This document shows, piece by piece, positions 9,441-18,636 of a DNA stretch of 64,000 nt (the stretch's first letter is position 1; every line of letters begins with the position of its first letter). The notes under the pieces are model-generated. The model searched no databases and was not told where the DNA came from. It saw nothing but the letters and a program-made list of their open reading frames with translations. Origin of the DNA: Sunxiuqinia sp965372405 (GTDB lineage: Bacteria > Bacteroidota > Bacteroidia > Bacteroidales > Prolixibacteraceae). Where the stretch lies: assembly GCA_965372405.1 (NCBI GenBank), contig CBDVCE010000007.1, positions 1-64,000 on the forward strand, written 5' to 3'. The translations under genes and the position numbers were made by a program.

Positions 9441-9746
9441 ATGAGTCAAAAGATCAGAATTAAGCTGAAATCGTATGATCACAACTTGGTAGACAAGTCG
9501 GCTGAAAAGATCGTAAAGACTGTAAAAACTACAGGTGCAATTGTTAGTGGGCCTATTCCGCTTCCAACTCACAAGAGAATCTTTACAGTATTGAGATCAA
9601 CTTTCGTGAACAAAAAATCACGTGAGCAATTTCAGTTGTCTTCTTACAAACGTTTGATTGACATTTACAGCTCTACAGCTAAAACAATTGACGCCTTAAT
9701 GAAGCTTGAATTACCAAGTGGCGTTGAAGTAGAAATTAAAGTGTGA
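9441..9746 (+). CDS. rpsJ: Ribosomal protein uS10
   Basis: A 101-residue S10, with the IRIKLKSYDHNLVD start and GPIPLPTHKRIFTVLRS loop typical of the family. S10 sits in the 30S head and, in E. coli, also joins NusB in antitermination. It opens the S10 section, 20 bases after fusA. Confidence 0.98.
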   Translation: MSQKIRIKLKSYDHNLVDKSAEKIVKTVKTTGAIVSGPIPLPTHKRIFTVLRSTFVNKKSREQFQLSSYKRLIDIYSSTAKTIDALMKLELPSGVEVEIKV

Positions 9747-9768
9747 TAACCTGTAAAAAAGAAAAAAA

Positions 9769-10386
9769 ATGGCAGGATTAATCGGAAAAAAAATCGGAAT
9801 GACATCCGTATTCAGTGTTGAGGGGAAGAACATCCCATGCACTGTGATTGAAGCCGGACCTTGTGTGGTAACACAGGTCAAAACGGTTGAAACCGATGGC
9901 TATAACGCACTGCAAATTGGTTATGCTGACAAAAAAGAGAAGCATACTACCAAAGCAGAGTTTGGACATTTCCAGAAAGCTGGAACTGAACCAAAGCGTA
10001 AAGTTATTGAGTTTCGTGATTTTGAAGGTGAATACAAACCTGGTGATACCATTACTGTTGACATCATCAACGAAGAAAGCTGGGTCGATGTATCGGGCGT
10101 AACTAAAGGTAAAGGTTTTCAAGGTGTAGTTAAACGCTACAACTTTAAAGGAGTTGGTGATGCTACTCATGGTCAGCACAACCGCCTTAGAGCTCCTGGG
10201 TCACTTGGTGCTTCTTCATACCCTTCTCGTGTATTTAAGGGTATGCGTATGGCTGGCCGCATGGGTGGCGCGAATCAAACTGTTCAAAACTTGAAAGTTT
10301 TGAAAGTAATTCCAGAGTCAAACCTAATAGTTGTTAAAGGATCTATTCCTGGAGCTAAAGGATCACATGTAATTGTTTATCAGTAA
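9769..10386 (+). CDS. rplC: Ribosomal protein uL3
   Basis: A 205-residue L3, one of the first proteins bound to 23S rRNA. It has the MAGLIGKKIGMT start and the loop near HGQHNRLRAPGSLGASS that reaches towards the peptidyl-transferase centre. Its stop codon overlaps the rplD ATG by one base, which suggests translational coupling. Confidence 0.98.
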   Translation: MAGLIGKKIGMTSVFSVEGKNIPCTVIEAGPCVVTQVKTVETDGYNALQIGYADKKEKHTTKAEFGHFQKAGTEPKRKVIEFRDFEGEYKPGDTITVDIINEESWVDVSGVTKGKGFQGVVKRYNFKGVGDATHGQHNRLRAPGSLGASSYPSRVFKGMRMAGRMGGANQTVQNLKVLKVIPESNLIVVKGSIPGAKGSHVIVYQ

Positions 10387-11015
10387 TGGAAGTACAAGTA
10401 TTAAATACAGCCGGAAAAGAAACTGGAAGATCTGTTAAGTTAGATGAGCAGGTTTTCGGTATTGAACCTAATGACCACGCTATTTACTTAGATGTAAAGC
10501 AGTATATGGCGAATAAGCGTCAAGGAACTCATGCAGCAAAAGAAAGAGCTGACATTGTTGGTAGTACCAGAAAGATTAAAAGACAAAAGGGTACTGGTAC
10601 AGCAAGAGCAGGTAGCATTAAGTCACCTTTATTTCGTGGTGGAGGCCGTGTTTTTGGTCCTCGTCCAAGGAACTATGGTTTCAAATTGAATAAAAAGGTA
10701 AAAGTGCTTGCACGTAAATCAGCGTTGACTTACAAGGCAAATGCGAGCGATATTCTAATTTTGGAAGACTTTTCTCTGGAAGCCCCTAAAACAAAGGAAA
10801 TGGTTAAAATCAGTAATAATTTGAAAATTACTGATAAAAAGTCTCTTTTCGTTTTACCAGAAGAAAATAAAAACATATATTTGTCCTCCAGAAATTTACA
10901 GGGAGTATCTATCATAACTGCCTCTGAGTTAAATACTTACCAAGTAATGAACGCAGGAAAGCTTATTTTCCTTGAAAGTTCTGTTGGTAAAATTGAAGAA
11001 CAATTAAAGCAATAA
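10386..11015 (+). CDS. rplD: Ribosomal protein uL4
   Basis: A 209-residue L4 with the extended loop QKGTGTARAGS and FRGGGRVFGPRPRNY that lines the exit tunnel, where macrolide-resistance changes occur in other species. In E. coli L4 represses its own operon; I see no matching attenuator here. Confidence 0.98.
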   Translation: MEVQVLNTAGKETGRSVKLDEQVFGIEPNDHAIYLDVKQYMANKRQGTHAAKERADIVGSTRKIKRQKGTGTARAGSIKSPLFRGGGRVFGPRPRNYGFKLNKKVKVLARKSALTYKANASDILILEDFSLEAPKTKEMVKISNNLKITDKKSLFVLPEENKNIYLSSRNLQGVSIITASELNTYQVMNAGKLIFLESSVGKIEEQLKQ

Positions 11016-11026
11016 GGGGGTAAAAC

Positions 11027-11317
11027 ATGGATATTTTAATCAAACCCATAGTAACGGAAAAAATGACGGAGCAAGGAGAAACCTTGAACCGTTTCGGCTT
11101 TGTTGTTAGAAAAGATGCCAATAAAGCGCAGATTAGAAAAGCAGTTGAAGATTTATATGATGTAAATGTAGTTTCTGTAAATACAATGGTTTATGGTGGA
11201 AAGGCTAAAAGCCGTTTTACTAAATCAGGAGTAATTACTGGAAAAACATCTGCTTTCAAAAAAGCAATAATAACATTGGTTGAAGGAGATTCAATCGATT
11301 TTTATAGTAATATATAA
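11027..11317 (+). CDS. rplW: Ribosomal protein uL23
   Basis: A 96-residue L23 (start MDILIKPIVTEK), at the tunnel exit where trigger factor and SRP dock. It follows rplD by 11 bases, with a G-rich aaggggg stretch ahead of the ATG. Confidence 0.97.
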   Translation: MDILIKPIVTEKMTEQGETLNRFGFVVRKDANKAQIRKAVEDLYDVNVVSVNTMVYGGKAKSRFTKSGVITGKTSAFKKAIITLVEGDSIDFYSNI

Positions 11318-11326
11318 TAAATAGAA

Positions 11327-12151
<825 letters not shown>

Positions 12152-12153
12152 TT

Positions 12154-12160
12154 AAAGGAG
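12154..12160 (+). promoter_or_regulatory. Strong Shine-Dalgarno sequence ahead of rpsS
   Basis: AAAGGAG ends 6 bases before the rpsS ATG. Strong sites of this kind are uncommon in Bacteroidota, whose ribosomes largely hide the anti-SD, so this one stands out. Confidence 0.55.
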
Positions 12161-12166
12161 AAGAAT

Positions 12167-12433
12167 ATGAGTCGTTCATTAAAAAAAGGCCCTTTCATTG
12201 CATATAAACTTGAGAAAAAAGTTTTGACTTTGAATGAATCTGGCAAAAAGTCAGTTCTTAAGACTTGGTCAAGGGCATCAGTAATCTCTCCTGACTTTGT
12301 AGGGCATACCATTGCGGTTCATAACGGGAATAAATTCATTCCTGTATATGTAACTGAGAACATGGTTGGCCATAAGCTCGGTGAATTTGCACCTACAAGA
12401 ACATTCAGGGGACATGCCGGAAATAAAAGGTAG
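12167..12433 (+). CDS. rpsS: Ribosomal protein uS19
   Basis: An 88-residue S19 of the 30S head (start MSRSLKKGPF, with HNGNKFIPVYV and GHKLGEFAPTRTF). Preceded by an unusually good Shine-Dalgarno sequence. The rpsS-rplV spacer is 35 bases. Confidence 0.97.
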   Translation: MSRSLKKGPFIAYKLEKKVLTLNESGKKSVLKTWSRASVISPDFVGHTIAVHNGNKFIPVYVTENMVGHKLGEFAPTRTFRGHAGNKR

Positions 12434-12468
12434 GCATAGTTTCTCATTAACATTTAAATGAATTCACG

Positions 12469-12882
12469 ATGGGTGCTAGAAAAAGAAATAGAGCAAACGA
12501 ACTAAAAGAAGCTAAAAAAACACAGTTTTTTGCAGTATTGAAAGACTGCCCTACTTCACCACGTAAAATGCGGCTTGTTGCTGATATGATACGCGGAATG
12601 GAAGTTAACAGGGCTTTAGATGTCTTGAAATTCTCGCCAAAAGAAGCTTCTCGTAAAGTCGAAAAATTGTTGATGTCAGCCGTTGCAAACTGGCAGGCAA
12701 AAAACGAAGGAGTTCGACTTGAAGATAGTAATCTATACGTCAAAACGATTGCAGTAGATTCAGGACGCATTTTGAAGCGTCTGCGTCCAGCCCCACAAGG
12801 CCGTGCGCATAGAATCCGCAAACGTTCAAACCACGTTACTTTACACGTGGATAGTAGTAATGTAGCTAACGATAACGAATAA
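12469..12882 (+). CDS. rplV: Ribosomal protein uL22
   Basis: A 137-residue L22. The long beta-hairpin that reaches into the exit tunnel is visible near residues 100-118 (RPAPQGRAHRIRKRSNH). The N-terminus carries a basic extension of about 15 residues (MGARKRNRANELKEAKK) ahead of the core. Confidence 0.97.
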   Translation: MGARKRNRANELKEAKKTQFFAVLKDCPTSPRKMRLVADMIRGMEVNRALDVLKFSPKEASRKVEKLLMSAVANWQAKNEGVRLEDSNLYVKTIAVDSGRILKRLRPAPQGRAHRIRKRSNHVTLHVDSSNVANDNE

Positions 12883-12892
12883 ATAGTAATAC

Positions 12893-13615
12893 ATGGGACA
12901 AAAAGTTAATCCAATCGCTAATCGTTTAGGAATCATCCGTGGATGGGATTCCAATTGGTTCGGTGGAAACGACTATGGTGACAAGCTGGTTGAAGATGCA
13001 AAGATCAGAGAATACTTGAATGCCCGTTTGGCAAAAGCAAGTATCTCAAAGATCATTATTGAAAGAACTCTAAAGCTTATTACCATTACTGTTCACACCT
13101 CACGCCCAGGTATTATTATTGGTAAAGGTGGTCAGGAAGTTGACAAGCTTAAAGAAGAGCTGAAGAAGATCACCAGCAAAGAAGTTCAGATCAATATCTT
13201 TGAGATTAAGCGTCCTGAACTCGATGCTCGTATTGTTGCCAATAATATTGCACGCCAAATCGAGGGTAAGATTGCTTACCGTCGTGCTACGAAAATGGCT
13301 ATAGCCTCTACAATGAGAATGGGAGCACAAGGCATTAAAATTTTAGTATCCGGTCGTTTGAACGGTGCTGAAATGGCTCGCTCCGAAATGTATAAAGATG
13401 GTCGTACTCCTTTGCACACACTTAGGGCTGATATCGATTATGCTTTAGCTGAAGCTTTAACAAAAACCGGTTTAATCGGTGTTAAGGTTTGGATTTGTTT
13501 AGGAGAAGTATATGGAAAACGTGACCTTTCACCAAATGTTGGACAAAAGTCTAATCAAGGTGGAGCTGGTGGCCGTGGTGGCCGTGGTGGCGGTTTTAGA
13601 AAGAAAAGAAAATAA
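12893..13615 (+). CDS. rpsC: Ribosomal protein uS3
   Basis: A 240-residue S3 lining the mRNA entry channel. It has the KH-domain loop GIIIGKGGQEVDKL at about residues 71-84 and a glycine/arginine-rich C-terminal tail after SPNVGQKS. Confidence 0.98.
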   Translation: MGQKVNPIANRLGIIRGWDSNWFGGNDYGDKLVEDAKIREYLNARLAKASISKIIIERTLKLITITVHTSRPGIIIGKGGQEVDKLKEELKKITSKEVQINIFEIKRPELDARIVANNIARQIEGKIAYRRATKMAIASTMRMGAQGIKILVSGRLNGAEMARSEMYKDGRTPLHTLRADIDYALAEALTKTGLIGVKVWICLGEVYGKRDLSPNVGQKSNQGGAGGRGGRGGGFRKKRK

Positions 13616-13641
13616 TTAGAAAACCTTTTAATTGAAAAAGG

Positions 13642-14073
13642 ATGTTACAGCCGAAAAAAACTAAGTTTAGAAGAGTACAAAAAGGACGAATGAAAGGGAA
13701 TGCCCAACGCGGTAATCAACTTGCATTCGGATCTTTCGGTATAAAGTCGTTGGAAGAATGCTGGATTACCGGTCGCCAAATTGAAGCGGCGAGGGTTGCG
13801 GTAACCAGGCACATGCAACGTCAGGGTCAAATTTGGATCCGTATTTTCCCAGATAAACCAATTACCAAAAAACCTGCAGAAGTACGTATGGGTAAAGGTA
13901 AAGGTTCTCCTGAAGCATTTGTAGCTCCGGTTACACCTGGTCGTATGATAATTGAAGCCGACGGTGTACCTTACGAATTGGCAAAAGAAGCCCTTCGTTT
14001 AGCGGCTCAGAAATTGCCGGTAACTACAAAATTTGTTGTTAGACGTGACTTTGTTGAATCTATTAATGAGTAG
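13642..14073 (+). CDS. rplP: Ribosomal protein uL16
   Basis: A 143-residue L16 that helps position tRNA in the A and P sites. Typical MLQPKKTKFRRVQKGR start, ITGRQIEAARVAVTRHMQR helix and GKGKGSPE loop. Two bases separate its stop from the rpmC ATG. Confidence 0.98.
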   Translation: MLQPKKTKFRRVQKGRMKGNAQRGNQLAFGSFGIKSLEECWITGRQIEAARVAVTRHMQRQGQIWIRIFPDKPITKKPAEVRMGKGKGSPEAFVAPVTPGRMIIEADGVPYELAKEALRLAAQKLPVTTKFVVRRDFVESINE

Positions 14074-14075
14074 TA

Positions 14076-14282
14076 ATGATGAAAACATCTGAAATTAAAG
14101 AATTAACAGACAAGGAAATTCAGGAAAGAATTCAACTGGAAAAAGAAACCTTGGGACGTCTGAATATGAACCATGCAGTTTCTCCATTGGATAATCCTTT
14201 GAAAATAAAGGATGCCCGAAGGAATATTGCACGCCTTAAGACTATTTTACGTCAGCGGGAAATCAATCAAAATCAGAATTAA
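14076..14282 (+). CDS. rpmC: Ribosomal protein uL29
   Basis: A 68-residue two-helix L29 near the tunnel exit. Two ATG codons are adjacent; the second (14079, MKTSEIKEL) matches the usual family start better, so the protein may be one residue shorter. Confidence 0.95.
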   Translation: MMKTSEIKELTDKEIQERIQLEKETLGRLNMNHAVSPLDNPLKIKDARRNIARLKTILRQREINQNQN

Positions 14283-14291
14283 TTTGTAGTA

Positions 14292-14549
14292 ATGGAAGCA
14301 AGAAATCTGAGAAAAGAGCGTATCGGGGTTGTTGTAGGCGACAAAATGGCTAAGAGCATTGTTGTTGCTGTGAAGCGAAAAGAAAAACATCCGATTTACG
14401 GAAAATTCGTGAACAAGACAACCAAGTTGTACGCCCACGATGAGCAAAACACCTGCTGCATTGGTGATACTGTAAAGATCATGGAAACACGACCTTTAAG
14501 TAAAAACAAATGTTGGAGATTAGTTGAAATTATTGAAAGAGCTAAGTAA
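14292..14549 (+). CDS. rpsQ: Ribosomal protein uS17
   Basis: An 85-residue S17, an OB-fold primary binder of 16S rRNA (RKERIGVVVGDKMAKSIVV start, with HPIYGKFV and HDEQNTCCIGDTVKIMETRPLS). Spacer of 9 bases from rpmC and 2 bases to rplN. Confidence 0.97.
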   Translation: MEARNLRKERIGVVVGDKMAKSIVVAVKRKEKHPIYGKFVNKTTKLYAHDEQNTCCIGDTVKIMETRPLSKNKCWRLVEIIERAK

Positions 14550-14551
14550 TC

Positions 14552-14917
14552 ATGATACAACAGGAATCAAGATGTGCAGTAGCCGATAATAGCGGCGCGA
14601 AAGAAGTGCTTTGTATCCGTGTTTTAGGCGGAACAAGAAAGCGCTATGCTTCGCTTGGCGATACTGTGGTAGTAACTGTTAAAAGTGCTATCCCAAGTAG
14701 TGAAATGAAAAAAGGTACCGTGTCAAGGGCAATTGTTGTTCGAACTAAAAAAGAAGTGCGTCGTCAGGATGGATCTTATATCCGTTTTGATGACAATGCA
14801 GTTGTTTTGTTGAGCGCAACTGGTGAAATGCGCGGAACTCGTATTTTTGGCCCTGTTGCAAGGGAACTTCGTGAACAAAACATGAAGATTATTTCACTTG
14901 CACCTGAAGTACTTTAA
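14552..14917 (+). CDS. rplN: Ribosomal protein uL14
   Basis: A 121-residue L14 at the subunit interface; the C-terminal face is also where the silencing factor RsfS binds in other bacteria. MIQQESRCAVADNSGAKE start and GTRIFGPVARELR near the end are diagnostic. Confidence 0.98.
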   Translation: MIQQESRCAVADNSGAKEVLCIRVLGGTRKRYASLGDTVVVTVKSAIPSSEMKKGTVSRAIVVRTKKEVRRQDGSYIRFDDNAVVLLSATGEMRGTRIFGPVARELREQNMKIISLAPEVL

Positions 14918-14934
14918 TGCATAAAACAAATTAA

Positions 14935-15258
14935 ATGCAGAAGAAATTACATATCAAAAAAGGCGACACAGTTGTTGTTGTTGCCGGCAACGATAGAGGC
15001 CAGCAAGGTAAAGTCCTTGAAGTTGTCAGGGAAAAACAAAGAGCCATTGTTGAGGGTGTGAATATGGTGAAAAAACATACCAAGCCAAATGCGGAAAATC
15101 CGCAGGGAGGTATTGTTGAAAAGGAAGCGCCAATCCACATTTCTAACCTAATGCAAGCAGATCCTAAATCAGGAGAACGCACGCGTATTGGAAGGAAGCT
15201 CGACGACAACGGTAAATTAGTACGTTATTCTAAAAAATCTGGAGAGGAGATTAAATAA
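14935..15258 (+). CDS. rplX: Ribosomal protein uL24
   Basis: A 107-residue L24, an assembly initiator with a KOW motif (KKGDTVVVVAGNDRGQQGKV, about residues 9-28). Its TAA stop shares one base with the rplE ATG. Confidence 0.97.
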   Translation: MQKKLHIKKGDTVVVVAGNDRGQQGKVLEVVREKQRAIVEGVNMVKKHTKPNAENPQGGIVEKEAPIHISNLMQADPKSGERTRIGRKLDDNGKLVRYSKKSGEEIK

Positions 15259-15815
15259 TGTCTTACGAACCAACACTTAAAAAGAGATATTCGGAAGAAA
15301 TCATTCCTTCACTAAAAAAGGAATTCGATTATAAATCTGTAATGCAGGTTCCGAAATTGACAAAGATTGTTCTTAACCAAGGAGTTGGAGCTGCAATTGC
15401 CGATAAAAAAATCATTGATGTTGCCACAGAGGAAATGACAATGATTGTAGGTCAAAAAGCAGTCCAAACCGTATCAAAGAAGGACATCTCTAACTTTAAA
15501 TTGAGGAAAAAAATGCCAATTGGGGTTCGCGTAACTTTACGTCGCAGCCAAATGTTTGAATTCCTTGAGCGTCTAATCAATATTTCATTGCCACGTATTC
15601 GTGACTTTAGAGGTATTGAAGGAAAAATGGACGGACAAGGTAATTATACATTGGGTATCCCTGAGCAAATTATTTTCCCTGAGATCAACATTGACAAGGT
15701 TTCAAAAATTAATGGTATGAACATTACTTTTGTTACCAACGCTGATACTGACGAAGAAGGCTTCGCCTTATTGAAAGAGTTAGGTTTACCTTTTAAAAAC
15801 GTTAAAAAGAATTAA
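15258..15815 (+). CDS. rplE: Ribosomal protein uL5
   Basis: A 185-residue L5, which binds 5S rRNA in the central protuberance. The core includes LNQGVGAA near residue 40 and IFPEINIDKV near 137. Coupled to rplX by a one-base start/stop overlap. Confidence 0.98.
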   Translation: MSYEPTLKKRYSEEIIPSLKKEFDYKSVMQVPKLTKIVLNQGVGAAIADKKIIDVATEEMTMIVGQKAVQTVSKKDISNFKLRKKMPIGVRVTLRRSQMFEFLERLINISLPRIRDFRGIEGKMDGQGNYTLGIPEQIIFPEINIDKVSKINGMNITFVTNADTDEEGFALLKELGLPFKNVKKN

Positions 15816-15818
15816 GCT

Positions 15819-16088
15819 ATGGCTAAAGAATCAATGAAAGCCCGTGAAGTAAAAAGGGCAGCGCTTGTTGAAAAATATGCCGATAAAAGGGCCCAGCTCA
15901 AAGCTGAAGGCGATTATGTAGGTTTGCAAAAACTTCCTAAGAATTCATCTAAGGTACGTTTGCATAACCGTTGCAGATTAACTGGTAGACCAAAAGGTTA
16001 TATGAGGCAATTTGGAATAAGCAGGATTAATTTCCGCGAAATGGCTTCATCAGGTTTAATTCCCGGTGTTAAAAAAGCAAGTTGGTAA
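15819..16088 (+). CDS. rpsN: Ribosomal protein uS14, zinc-free type
   Basis: An 89-residue S14 of the long form without the CxxC pairs of the zinc form; only one Cys is present, in RLHNRCRLTGRPKGY. Length and sequence fit the zinc-independent class, and the same is true of L36 in this operon. Confidence 0.97.
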   Translation: MAKESMKAREVKRAALVEKYADKRAQLKAEGDYVGLQKLPKNSSKVRLHNRCRLTGRPKGYMRQFGISRINFREMASSGLIPGVKKASW

Positions 16089-16106
16089 ACGTTTAAAAGA
16101 AAAGTA

Positions 16107-16514
16107 ATGAGTAAAATTACAGATCCGATAGCAGACCTTTTAACCCGCGTACGTAATGCTCAAAAGGCAAAGCACCGTGTTGTTGAAGTTCCTGCTTCAA
16201 ACATAAAAAAGGAAATTACTAAAATCTTAAAAGATAAAGGTTATATCCTGAATTATAAGTTCGAAGATGATGTAAACTATCAAGGGAATATTAAAATTGC
16301 CTTGAAGTATCATCCTGAATCTAAAATACCTGCGATCAAATCAGTAAAAAGAATTAGTAAGCCTGGTTTGAGACAATACTGCGACAGTGATAATATCCCT
16401 CGCGTATTGAATGGTTTGGGTATTGCAATCATATCTACATCAAAAGGCGTGATTACTGATAAAGAAGCACGTGATCTAGGTGTAGGTGGTGAAGTTTTAT
16501 GTTACGTATATTAA
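16107..16514 (+). CDS. rpsH: Ribosomal protein uS8
   Basis: A 135-residue S8 of the 30S platform (start MSKITDPIADLLTRVRNA, end GVGGEVLCYVY). In E. coli it represses the spc operon by binding near rplE; no equivalent site was recognised here. A perfect Shine-Dalgarno for the next gene starts just after its stop. Confidence 0.98.
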   Translation: MSKITDPIADLLTRVRNAQKAKHRVVEVPASNIKKEITKILKDKGYILNYKFEDDVNYQGNIKIALKYHPESKIPAIKSVKRISKPGLRQYCDSDNIPRVLNGLGIAIISTSKGVITDKEARDLGVGGEVLCYVY

Positions 16515-16515
16515 T

Positions 16516-16522
16516 AAGGAGG
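16516..16522 (+). promoter_or_regulatory. Perfect Shine-Dalgarno sequence ahead of rplF
   Basis: AAGGAGG, seven bases ahead of the rplF ATG at 16530, is a near-full complement of the 16S anti-SD and the strongest site that I see in the ribosomal operon. Confidence 0.6.
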
Positions 16523-16529
16523 AAAAGCA

Positions 16530-17087
16530 ATGTCAAGAATAGGTAAATTACCAATCGCTATACCAGCAGGTGTTACCATTAGCGTATCCAAAGAAAAAGT
16601 GGTTACCGTTAAAGGTAAACTTGGTGAGCTTTCCCAGCAGGTCGATCCTGAAATTGATGTAACTGTTGAAGAAAACCAAATCAAAGTTTTAAGACCGAAC
16701 GATTCAAAAAAATATCGTGCTATGCATGGTTTGTATCGCTCGTTAATTAATAACATGGTTAAGGGTGTTACTGACGGTTACGAAATTAAATTGGAACTTG
16801 TCGGTGTAGGTTACCGTGCTGAAAACCAAGGACAATTATTAGACCTTGTTCTAGGGTATTCTCACCACACTTATCTGCAACTTCCTCCTGAAGTAAAAGT
16901 CGAAGCCGTAACTGATAAAAGGAGCAATCCTAGTGTAACTCTAAAAAGCTGCGATAAACAGCTTATTGGACAAGTTGCTGCTAAAATCCGCTCATTGCGT
17001 AAACCAGAACCTTACAAAGGTAAGGGTGTGAAGTTTGCCGGTGAAGTATTGAGAAGGAAAGCAGGAAAATCAGCTGCTGCTAAATAG
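16530..17087 (+). CDS. rplF: Ribosomal protein uL6
   Basis: A 185-residue L6 made of two similar alpha/beta halves, next to the factor-binding site. MSRIGKLPIAIPAGV start and the C-terminal EPYKGKGVKFAGEVLRRKAGKS motif are diagnostic. Unusual for this operon in having a perfect Shine-Dalgarno sequence. Confidence 0.98.
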   Translation: MSRIGKLPIAIPAGVTISVSKEKVVTVKGKLGELSQQVDPEIDVTVEENQIKVLRPNDSKKYRAMHGLYRSLINNMVKGVTDGYEIKLELVGVGYRAENQGQLLDLVLGYSHHTYLQLPPEVKVEAVTDKRSNPSVTLKSCDKQLIGQVAAKIRSLRKPEPYKGKGVKFAGEVLRRKAGKSAAAK

Positions 17088-17102
17088 TAAATTTTAGAAA
17101 TC

Positions 17103-17459
17103 ATGGCTTTAACGAAACAAGAAAGAAGATATAGAATCAAAAAGAGAATCCGAAAAATTATTTCGGGGACTGCTGAAAGGCCACGTTTAAGTGTTTTCAG
17201 AAGTAATAAGCAAATGTATGTGCAATTTATCAATGATATTGATGGTACTACATTGCTTGCAATCTCTTCATTGGATAAAGAAATCAGCGAAAAAGAAGTC
17301 AACAAATCAGAACAAGCTTCTCTAGTTGGAAAAGTTGTTGCTGAAAAAGCACTTGCAGCTGGTATTAAAAATGTTGTTTTCGATCGTAACGGTTATTTGT
17401 ATCACGGTAGAATTAAACAATTAGCTGACGCTGCCCGTGAAGGTGGCCTTAAATTTTAA
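17103..17459 (+). CDS. rplR: Ribosomal protein uL18
   Basis: A 118-residue L18 that joins L5 on 5S rRNA (RRYRIKKRIRKIISGTAERPRLSVFRSNK start). Its stop overlaps the first possible rpsE ATG by one base. Confidence 0.98.
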   Translation: MALTKQERRYRIKKRIRKIISGTAERPRLSVFRSNKQMYVQFINDIDGTTLLAISSLDKEISEKEVNKSEQASLVGKVVAEKALAAGIKNVVFDRNGYLYHGRIKQLADAAREGGLKF

Positions 17460-17980
17460 TGATTATGGCAGGAAATGTAAAAAGAGTCAAAACAACTGAC
17501 ATCGATCTTAAGGATAGGTTAGTTGCAATTAACCGTGTAACTAAAGTAACCAAAGGGGGTAGAACATTCAGTTTTTCAGCTATTGTCGTTGTAGGTAACG
17601 AAGATGGTGTTGTAGGCTGGGGACTAGGTAAAGCTAGTGAAGTTACTACCGCTATTGCTAAAGGTGTTGACGCTGCTAAGAAAAATCTGGTTAAAATTCC
17701 AGTTCATAAAGGAACTATTCCTCACGAACAAATCGCCAAGTTTGGTGGTGCAAAAGTATTCCTTAAACCTGCATCTTCGGGTACAGGTGTAAAAGCAGGG
17801 GGTGCGATGCGTGCTGTACTTGAGAGTGTTGGTATACATGATATCCTAGCAAAGTCTAAAGGATCATCAAATCCACATAACTTGGTAAAAGCAACATTTC
17901 AGGCATTGCTTGAAATGCGTGATGCGAAAGCAGTTGCTGATCAACGTGGAGTTTCATTAGAAAAAGTTTTTAAAGGATAG
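17459..17980 (+). CDS. rpsE: Ribosomal protein uS5
   Basis: A 173-residue S5, with the dsRBD-like N-terminal half and GTGVKAGGAMRAVLESVGI in the C-terminal half. ATG codons at 17459 and 17465 are both in frame; the first overlaps the rplR stop, which favours coupling. Confidence 0.97.
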   Translation: MIMAGNVKRVKTTDIDLKDRLVAINRVTKVTKGGRTFSFSAIVVVGNEDGVVGWGLGKASEVTTAIAKGVDAAKKNLVKIPVHKGTIPHEQIAKFGGAKVFLKPASSGTGVKAGGAMRAVLESVGIHDILAKSKGSSNPHNLVKATFQALLEMRDAKAVADQRGVSLEKVFKG

Positions 17981-17985
17981 GAACT

Positions 17986-18165
17986 ATGGCTAAGATTAAA
18001 ATCACTCAGATAAAAAGCAAAATTGGTTCCAATAAAAGGCAAAAAGCTACGCTTGAAGCTCTTGGAATTAAGAAATTGAATCAACCTGTTGAACATGAAA
18101 ATACAGCTCAGATTCTGGGTATGATCAACAAGGTGAATCATTTGGTGAAAGTCGAAGAAGTATAA
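17986..18165 (+). CDS. rpmD: Ribosomal protein uL30
   Basis: A 59-residue protein read directly from the sequence between rpsE and rplO: ATG at 17986, TAA at 18163-18165. It begins MAKIKITQIKSKIGSNKR and ends NHLVKVEEV, the compact L30 fold, in the usual position. Spacing is 5 bases after rpsE and 19 before rplO. Confidence 0.95.
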   Translation: MAKIKITQIKSKIGSNKRQKATLEALGIKKLNQPVEHENTAQILGMINKVNHLVKVEEV

Positions 18166-18184
18166 AAAAATTAAGATTTATATT

Positions 18185-18631
18185 ATGGATTTAAGTAATC
18201 TTAAACCTGCTGAAGGATCCGTTAAAAAGGACAAACGAATTGGACGTGGTCAAGGCTCAGGACGTGGAGGAACTTCCACAAGGGGACATAACGGTGCCCA
18301 GTCACGTTCTGGTTATAGCCGTACTCGTGGTTTCGAAGGTGGTCAAATGCCTTTGCAACGTGTTGTACCTAAATTCGGATTCAAGAATATTAACAGGGTA
18401 GAATATAAAGCAATCAATCTGGATGCAATTCAAGTATTGGCTGAAAGCAAAAAGCTTACAGTTATTGATATTGAAACATTGGTTGATGCTGGTCTGGCTT
18501 CAAAAAGGGACCGTGTAAAGATTTTAGGAAATGGTGTTTTGAGTTTAAAGCTTGAAATAAAAGCACATGCGTTTTCTAAATCTGCAAAAGAAGCCATTGA
18601 AAAGTTAGAAGGAACCACTGAAACACTCTAA
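18185..18631 (+). CDS. rplO: Ribosomal protein uL15
   Basis: A 148-residue L15 with the glycine/arginine-rich N-terminal extension (GRGQGSGRGGTSTRGHNGAQ, about residues 21-40) that threads into 23S rRNA. It precedes secY by 5 bases. Confidence 0.98.
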   Translation: MDLSNLKPAEGSVKKDKRIGRGQGSGRGGTSTRGHNGAQSRSGYSRTRGFEGGQMPLQRVVPKFGFKNINRVEYKAINLDAIQVLAESKKLTVIDIETLVDAGLASKRDRVKILGNGVLSLKLEIKAHAFSKSAKEAIEKLEGTTETL

Positions 18632-18636
18632 ACCTG

